Source: Catellatospora sichuanensis
GTDB taxonomy: Bacteria; Actinomycetota; Actinomycetes; Mycobacteriales; Micromonosporaceae
Direction: 5' to 3'
DNA length: 64,000 nt
Assembly (NCBI RefSeq): GCF_007483665.1
Contig: NZ_ML660191.1
Location: forward strand, 1 to 64,000
How positions within the stretch are numbered: the first letter of the stretch is position 1; each line of letters opens with the position of its first letter. Below are positions 59,152-64,000 of the stretch, one piece after another. The notes beneath the pieces were generated by a model. It was not told where the DNA came from and did no database searches. It saw only the letters and a program-made list of their open reading frames with translations. A program made the position numbers and the translations under genes.

Positions 59152-60981
59152 TCACTGGCGGGTGATGGTGACGTCGTCGACGCCGGCTTCGAGCAGGCTC
59201 GCGCCGGACAGGTCGGCGGCCTGGACGAGGATCTGGACCGATTGGCCGGCGTACGCGGAAAGGTCCCAACTGCCGGATGTCCAGGCACCGTTGCGGTTGG
59301 ACGCCGCTCCGGCCTGGTTGAACAGCTGCGTGGTGCCGCCGGAGTGGACGACCGAGACCCGGAAGTAGTCGGCGCTGGAGGCGTTGCTGCCGTGCGCCAG
59401 ATACCAGGACATGTTCAGCCTCAGCACGCCGGTGCCCGGCAGGGTGACCGACGGCGAGCGGACGCTGCTCACGCCGCCGTCGAGGTCGTAGGTGCCCGCC
59501 GCGGAACCGGCCAGCCGCCCGGTGACCAGGTCGTTCACGCCGCTCACCGTGGTGCCGAGCTGCTTGGTGCCGCTGGACGTGGTGGCCGCGGGGTCGCCGC
59601 GCTCCCAGGCACCCGAGGTGGCGGTGTCGGTCCCCGAGGGGTTGACGGTCCAGCCGGTGGCGGTCTCGAAGGTGTCGCTCCACACCGTGGTGACGGGCGC
59701 GCCCGGGTTGTGCTTGACCAGCACCAGGCCCTGCTCGATGCCGCTGATCGCGATGGTGCCGCTGGCGAAGAACGGGTAGACGTTCCAGGCCCCGTTGAAG
59801 CCGGTGTTGTTGGACGCGGGATAGATGTCGAAGTACGCGATCTCGCTCAGGGAGTTCGAGGCGATCCCGGTGATGTCCAGGATGCGCAGGCCCGCGCGGT
59901 AGCTGGCCTGGTAGGCCTTGGTGCCGATGATGTACAGGTTGTGGTCGGTCGCCTGGATGGTCGGCGACACGTGCACCCCGGTGTTGACCGGCGCGTTGAG
60001 GTCGGACACGTTCCAGATGAACGTCTTGGTGCCGGGCAGGTCCGAGTCGGTCTCGTCGTCCATCAGCAGCCGGGCGTGGTCGCCGGTCAGCCAGCCCTGG
60101 TGGGTGTATCCGACGCCGACGTACCCGGTGCGCGACAGCTGCACGGGCGCGGCCTTGTTGGTCACGTCGACGATGGTCAGCGTGTCCACGTTGTAGTTGA
60201 AGCAGATCTCGTGGTTGGCGTAGGCGGTGTCCGGCCCGTGGTAGACCACGCACTGGTTCTCGTGCACGTAGCCGTCGTTGCTGACGCAGCCCGCGTTGAC
60301 GGGCACCTTCGGGTTCTGCACGTTGACCATGTGCACGCCGCCGCTGCAGGTGTTGGTGCCGACGGCGTAGATGAAGCCGGTCTGCTCGTTGACGGCGAGC
60401 GTGTGCGAGTTGCCGAAGCCGGTGTAGCGCGCGTCGGCGGCGAACGTCTGCGGGGTGGTGACGGTACGCAGCCGGGTGAGGTCGAAGACCTGCATGCCGT
60501 GCGAGCTGATGGAGTCCGCGCCGATGTAGGCGTGGTTGGCGTAGACCTTGATGTCACGCCAGGAACTCGACGTGCCGTTGTAGGACGGCAGGTTGCCGAG
60601 GTAGACCGGGGCGGTCGGCACCGTCACGTCGACGAAGGACGCACCGGTGCTCCGGCCGAAGATGATGTACTCCTTGCCGGTGGCGGTGTCGGTCCAGCCC
60701 CACATGCTGTTGCCGTTGCCGCCGCCGATCGAGCCCAGCGGCAGCACGCTCAGCAGGTCGACGTTGCTGCACGGGTAGGAGCCGGCGAACCCGCCGACGC
60801 ACGGCGTCGCGGCGAGCGCGGCGGCCTCGGCGCGGACCGGCGCCTCGTAGTCCTGCATGATGCGCCGCACTTCCTCGCGGCCTTCGGCGCTGTTCGGGTC
60901 GTGTGCCCAGGCCGAACCGGCGGCCAGTGTCAGTGCCAGAACTCCCGCTACGAGCCCAGCTGTTCGCAAGGTCTTTCGCAT
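59152..60981 (-). CDS. Secreted LVIVD-repeat (choice-of-anchor B) protein
   Basis: 609 residues. The signal peptide MRKTLRTAGLVAGVLALTLA ends near AWA. A propeller of LVIVD-type repeats follows (GASFVDVTVPTAPVYLGNLP, LTIVDVTNKAAPVQLSRTGY), with YVHENQCVVYHGPD and THQGWLTGDHARLLMDDETD. The C-terminal part (GVSSVRSPSVTLPGTGVLRL ... DYFRVSVVHSGG) is a jelly-roll domain typical of surface-binding proteins. Function is unknown. It is followed directly by a strong terminator. Confidence 0.82.
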   Translation of the reverse strand: MRKTLRTAGLVAGVLALTLAAGSAWAHDPNSAEGREEVRRIMQDYEAPVRAEAAALAATPCVGGFAGSYPCSNVDLLSVLPLGSIGGGNGNSMWGWTDTATGKEYIIFGRSTGASFVDVTVPTAPVYLGNLPSYNGTSSSWRDIKVYANHAYIGADSISSHGMQVFDLTRLRTVTTPQTFAADARYTGFGNSHTLAVNEQTGFIYAVGTNTCSGGVHMVNVQNPKVPVNAGCVSNDGYVHENQCVVYHGPDTAYANHEICFNYNVDTLTIVDVTNKAAPVQLSRTGYVGVGYTHQGWLTGDHARLLMDDETDSDLPGTKTFIWNVSDLNAPVNTGVHVSPTIQATDHNLYIIGTKAYQASYRAGLRILDITGIASNSLSEIAYFDIYPASNNTGFNGAWNVYPFFASGTIAISGIEQGLVLVKHNPGAPVTTVWSDTFETATGWTVNPSGTDTATSGAWERGDPAATTSSGTKQLGTTVSGVNDLVTGRLAGSAAGTYDLDGGVSSVRSPSVTLPGTGVLRLNMSWYLAHGSNASSADYFRVSVVHSGGTTQLFNQAGAASNRNGAWTSGSWDLSAYAGQSVQILVQAADLSGASLLEAGVDDVTITRQ

Positions 60982-61050
60982 GGCGCGGTCTCTCCCCTCG
61001 ACGGTGGAGTTATCGTCACATGCGAATGTTTCAAGGGCAATGAAACTGTG

Positions 61051-61080
61051 AACGGCCGGTGGCGAGGGCCACCGGCCGTT
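61051..61080 (-). terminator. Terminator after the cellulase gene
   Basis: AACGGCCGGTGGC (61051-61063) and GCCACCGGCCGTT (61068-61080) are perfect 13-base arms with a 4-base loop, 17 bases after the leftward cellulase stop (61097). It also lies upstream of the 59152 gene. Confidence 0.8.
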
Positions 61081-61096
61081 CCGGAGAGCGCGGCTG

Positions 61097-63223
61097 TCAG
61101 CTGGTGGTGCCGGTGACAGATCCGCTGGTCGCCTTGGTGACGTAGTAGGTGACCGTTGCGCCGCTCCAGAAGTGGAACGTGAGCGTCACCCGGGATCCCG
61201 CGTTGACCTCCGCGAAGAACTCGGGCTTCAGCGTGATCGTGCTGCCCGCGTAGTTGGGCGCGAACGCCACGTCGAACTCCTTGAACGAGGTCCAGTTGTG
61301 CGGGCCGGCGAAGGTGCCGTCGGCGTACTTGGCCTCCATGGTGGCGAGCTGGTCGCCGCGGAACTGGGTCGGCACGGCGAAGGACGCCGCTGTGCCCGTC
61401 GCGTTGGACACGATCGGGGGGTCGTACGTGACGATGTCGATCCGCCACGGGACGCCCTGGGAGAACCTGGCGTGCAGCGTCGCGTTGACGCCGTACGCCC
61501 GGCTGCCGACCAGGCGGGTCAGCGCGGACGCGGTGAGCGTGAGCGTGCCCCCGGAGACGGTGTAGTCGGTGCCGCTCACCAGGTCGGTGGTGCCCTGGCG
61601 CAGGCCCTGGAAGGTGGTGCCGTTCAGGTTCAGGGCGAGCGTCTTGGCGGTGACCGCGGTGGCCTTGGGCACGTACACCTGGTCGGCGTACGCGGTGCCG
61701 GAGCGGGTCGTCCAGCTCGACTTGAGCTGCGCGAACAGTTCCGGGTCGCTCCACTGCAGCGAGGTGCGGCCCAGGTGCTGGCCGTTGTCCCACAGCATGG
61801 TGGTGAGCTGCTTGGCGCGGGCGTAGTAGCCGAGGTACTCGAAGAACTTCAGCTTCTCGCCCTGCTGGACGGTGCCGGTGTGCCGGTCGAAGCCGAGCAG
61901 GCCGTACTCGCCGATGATCACCGGGATGCCGCGGGCCACGAACGCGTTGTACACGCGGTCGAACTGCCCGACCAGGTCGGCCTGCGTGGTCGCGTCGAAC
62001 CGGGTGCCGCCCGCGACGTTGACGCTGAACGGCCAGTAGCCGTAGAAGTGCACGGTGGCGATCAGGTTCGGGTCGTTGAGCTGCGTGAACGTGCTCACCA
62101 GCTCGTCGATGCGGGCCTGGTCGGCCGACGTGTGCAGGGTCGGCAGGACCAGCAGGCGGGTCGCGTTGTTGCCGCCCGACTGGCGCACGATCTGGCGGAA
62201 CGACGTGTTGAGCTCGTGCAGCAGCTGCGCGCTCTGGGCGTCGCCGGAGCTGCCGGTGAACTGCGGCTCGTTGACGCTCTCGAAGGTCAGCTTGGCCGAG
62301 TGGTTGCGGAAGGCGGCGGCCAGCTGCGTCCAGAGCGCGTTGTACCGGTTGAGCACGTTGGTGCGGTCGGCGGGCATGTTGGCGATCCACTGCCACGAGT
62401 CGTGATGGATGTTGATCATCACGTAGAAGCCGTCCGCGAGGGCCCAGTCGACCACCTCCTTGACGCGGCTGAGCCACGCGGCGTCGATGGTGTAGTTCGG
62501 CGCGGCGCCGTGGTGCTGGCCCCAGGTCACCGGGATGCGGATGCTCTTGAAGCCTTGCGCCTTGACGGTGTCCAGCAGCGCCTCGGTGACGCGCGGGTTG
62601 CCCCAGGACGTCTCGTCGGCGCCGGTGGCGTCGAAGGAGTTGCCGAGGTTCCAACCGGGCTGCATCGCGGCCACCGCGGCCATCGGGTTGACGGCCGGCG
62701 GCCCGGACGGGGACGGCGAGGCCGACGGCGAACTGCTGGCCGAAGGGCTCACGGCCGGGCTGGACGGCGGCGGTGTGGTGCCGCCGACGCTGCCGGTGCA
62801 GGTGACGCCGTTGAGCGTGAAGGAGGTCGGCGCGGTGTTGGTGCCTGACCAGGAGCCGTTGAAACCGAACGAGACGGTGCCGTTGGTCGCGATCGCGCCG
62901 TTGTAGCCGACGTTGGTCGCCGTGACCTGGCTGCCAGAGGAGGTGACGTTGGCGCTCCAGGCCTGGGTGACGCGCTGTCCGGACGGGAACGTCCAGACCA
63001 GGGTCCAGCCGTTGATCGGGTCACCGAGGTTGGTGACGTTCACGTTGGCGGTGAATCCGCCGGGCCACTGGCTCGGGGCCGAGTAGGCGACGCGGCAGCC
63101 CGCTGCGGCGTACGCGCCGGTGGCGGCGGCGAAGCCGAGGCCTGCCACCAGGGCGGCGGTCGCCGCGGCGGCCAGACCGGCCCGCCATCGTCTCATCCGT
63201 ACTGTGCTCGATTGACCCGTCAT
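61097..63223 (-). CDS. Modular secreted GH5 endoglucanase (CBM2-GH5-CBM_X2-CBM46-like)
   Basis: 708 residues from the ATG at 63223 (AAGGAG four bases upstream). After the signal peptide (RRWRAGLAAAATAALVAGLG ...) come four parts. CBM2 (about 42-143): GCRVAYSAPSQWPGGFTANV. A Pro/Ser linker. A GH5 catalytic domain with acid/base Glu in LTFESVNEPQF and nucleophile Glu in VIIGEYGLLGFDR. Then an X2-like Ig module (TDLVSGTDYTVSGGTLTLTA) and a C-terminal CBM46-like domain ending VTLTFHFWSGATVTYYVTK. This is the architecture of subfamily GH5_4 enzymes that act on cellulose, xyloglucan or mixed-linkage glucan. Confidence 0.9.
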   Translation of the reverse strand: MTGQSSTVRMRRWRAGLAAAATAALVAGLGFAAATGAYAAAGCRVAYSAPSQWPGGFTANVNVTNLGDPINGWTLVWTFPSGQRVTQAWSANVTSSGSQVTATNVGYNGAIATNGTVSFGFNGSWSGTNTAPTSFTLNGVTCTGSVGGTTPPPSSPAVSPSASSSPSASPSPSGPPAVNPMAAVAAMQPGWNLGNSFDATGADETSWGNPRVTEALLDTVKAQGFKSIRIPVTWGQHHGAAPNYTIDAAWLSRVKEVVDWALADGFYVMINIHHDSWQWIANMPADRTNVLNRYNALWTQLAAAFRNHSAKLTFESVNEPQFTGSSGDAQSAQLLHELNTSFRQIVRQSGGNNATRLLVLPTLHTSADQARIDELVSTFTQLNDPNLIATVHFYGYWPFSVNVAGGTRFDATTQADLVGQFDRVYNAFVARGIPVIIGEYGLLGFDRHTGTVQQGEKLKFFEYLGYYARAKQLTTMLWDNGQHLGRTSLQWSDPELFAQLKSSWTTRSGTAYADQVYVPKATAVTAKTLALNLNGTTFQGLRQGTTDLVSGTDYTVSGGTLTLTASALTRLVGSRAYGVNATLHARFSQGVPWRIDIVTYDPPIVSNATGTAASFAVPTQFRGDQLATMEAKYADGTFAGPHNWTSFKEFDVAFAPNYAGSTITLKPEFFAEVNAGSRVTLTFHFWSGATVTYYVTKATSGSVTGTTS

Positions 63224-63573
63224 GATGCTCCTTAGTCGTGGGCGCGACCGGATGCGGTGCACGGCCGGGCTGCCGCGGACACCGCTGATGATCAATGGAC
63301 ATTAGTTTTGACGATAAACTTTGTCAATCGGTGCGGAGCGATGCCAGGTGTGCGCCCGGCCGGATCGGGCGGACCGCGGGGCGCGCACCGCTTGTGCGAT
63401 GCCTCAGGCGTCGCATGCGCGACGGTGACTCACACATGGGTGGTTGCCGATGTGTGGCGCGCGTAATGTCCAGGGGCGGGTGGTGTGACGCCTCGGTAAC
63501 GGCGGGTTCCTACCGTCGGGAGGCATCACGGGGCGTCGCCCGGGTGCCTTCGCCGACAGTGGAGGAATCAGGC
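63224..63573. other. Divergent promoter region
   Basis: 350 bases between the cellulase and nitrate reductase genes, with no gene seen. TTGAC (63308-63312) and GTCAA (63323-63327) form an inverted repeat in an AT-rich stretch, perhaps part of the cellulase promoter. The CebR-type box (TGGGAGCGCTCCCA) is not present here. No obvious GlnR (GTNAC-GAAAC) site was found for the nitrate gene. Confidence 0.45.
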
Positions 63574-64000
63574 ATGGCGTCCGCTGACCGTGCTGGGACG
63601 TCCCAGGTCAGGACAGTGTGTTCGTACTGCGGCGTCGGCTGCGGGATGATCCTGCACATCGGGCAGGACCCCGGCGGCCGCCGGGTGCTGAAAGTTTCCG
63701 GCGACCGCCAGCATCCGGCCAACCGCGGCAGGCTGTGCACGAAAGGCGCCACCAGCGCCGAGATGCTGGCCGCGCCGGGCCGGCTGGCGACCGCACGGGT
63801 GCGGCCCGCACGCGGGGCCGAGCCGGTGGACGCAGGCGTGGACGAGGCGATCACCCGCACCGCGCAGGGGCTGCGCCGGATCATCGACGAGCACGGCCCG
63901 GACGCGGTGGCGCTGTACGTGTCGGGCCAGCTGACGCTCGAGGCGCAGTACCTGGCGAACAAGCTGGCCAAGGGCTTCATCGGCACCAACCAGATCGAGT
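63574..64000 (+). CDS. Assimilatory nitrate reductase catalytic subunit, N-terminal part (cut by window edge)
   Basis: The ATG at 63574 (GGAGG eight bases upstream) opens MASADRAGTSQVRTVCSYCG VGCGM, with a 4Fe-4S cluster motif CSYCGVGCGM ... LCTKG. GLRRIIDEHGPDAVALYVSG and the stretch up to GTNQIE are typical of molybdopterin oxidoreductases of the NasA/NarB kind. It would reduce nitrate to nitrite in the cytoplasm. Only the first 142 codons are in the window. A formate dehydrogenase is less likely but not excluded. Confidence 0.82.
   Translation, partial: MASADRAGTSQVRTVCSYCGVGCGMILHIGQDPGGRRVLKVSGDRQHPANRGRLCTKGATSAEMLAAPGRLATARVRPARGAEPVDAGVDEAITRTAQGLRRIIDEHGPDAVALYVSGQLTLEAQYLANKLAKGFIGTNQIE

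Noticed and set aside
63224-63573. A CebR box (TGGGAGCGCTCCCA) before the cellulase
   Set aside because: The palindrome is not present on either strand; only a TTGAC/GTCAA pair is seen.

Overview
The window is chromosomal DNA of a high-GC actinobacterium. From about 10.3 kb onward nearly every codon ends in G or C. The mix of secreted plant-polymer enzymes, ABC sugar importers and NarL-type two-component systems fits the Micromonosporaceae. Two kinds of short dispersed repeat that I associate with that family also point there: GGGCACCTTC hairpins near 44.57 and 59.11 kb, and a 'SERSER' micro-repeat at 20.5 kb. The family assignment is inference. I saw no rRNA, tRNA, CRISPR array or complete insertion sequence.

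Layout. (1) 1-9954: the start of aminopeptidase N at the left edge, then a lower-GC block that reads like an undescribed peptide natural-product (RiPP-like) locus. Its leftward arm holds two short peptides (one secreted, with a doubled DDSFGWD motif) and a pair of M16 peptidases, one with and one without the zinc motif. Its rightward arm holds two almost identical tandem 41-residue candidate precursors, then a tightly overlapping run of M29-like metalloenzyme, PhyH-type dioxygenase, MFS exporter, methyltransferase and a small protein. A TrmB/LuxR-type regulator closes it. (2) 10.3-17.2 kb: a hydrolase remnant, a WYL regulator with a clear palindromic operator, a two-component system and a MacB-like ABC transporter. 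(3) 17.3-27.1 kb: a ribose-type sugar ABC importer with a ketose 3-epimerase-like enzyme, divergent from a large secreted ThuA/sorbosone-dehydrogenase-like protein. (4) 29.5-44.6 kb: an oxidative uronate (pectin sugar) regulon. It contains an IclR regulator, uronate dehydrogenase, a sugar ABC importer, 5-dehydro-4-deoxyglucarate dehydratase, glucarate dehydratase, an uncharacterised protein, a ketoglutarate-semialdehyde dehydrogenase and a secreted beta-helix lyase-like protein. Three copies of one palindrome (GTCYACRTATGTRGAC) sit in front of the key units. (5) 44.7-64 kb: mixed accessory genes. They include a sulfotransferase/class IV aminotransferase pair, a TIR domain fused to an Hsp70-type substrate-binding domain facing a SIR2-like protein, a CDF metal exporter with a CmtR-like Cd/Pb sensor, Acg and DUF899 proteins, a modular GH5 cellulase, and the start of an assimilatory nitrate reductase.

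How the genes work together. In the uronate regulon the lyase would release uronates outside the cell and the ABC importer would bring them in. Udh, GudD, KdgD and the aldehyde dehydrogenase would then convert them to 2-oxoglutarate, with the IclR protein switching the units through the shared palindrome. In the left-hand locus the two near-identical small peptides would be substrates for the dioxygenase, methyltransferase and M29-like enzyme and would leave through the MFS protein. The M16 pair (and perhaps PepN) would process the secreted or companion peptides. The TIR-Hsp70 fusion and SIR2 protein are candidate NAD-related defence genes. These roles are inferred from sequence families and gene order only.
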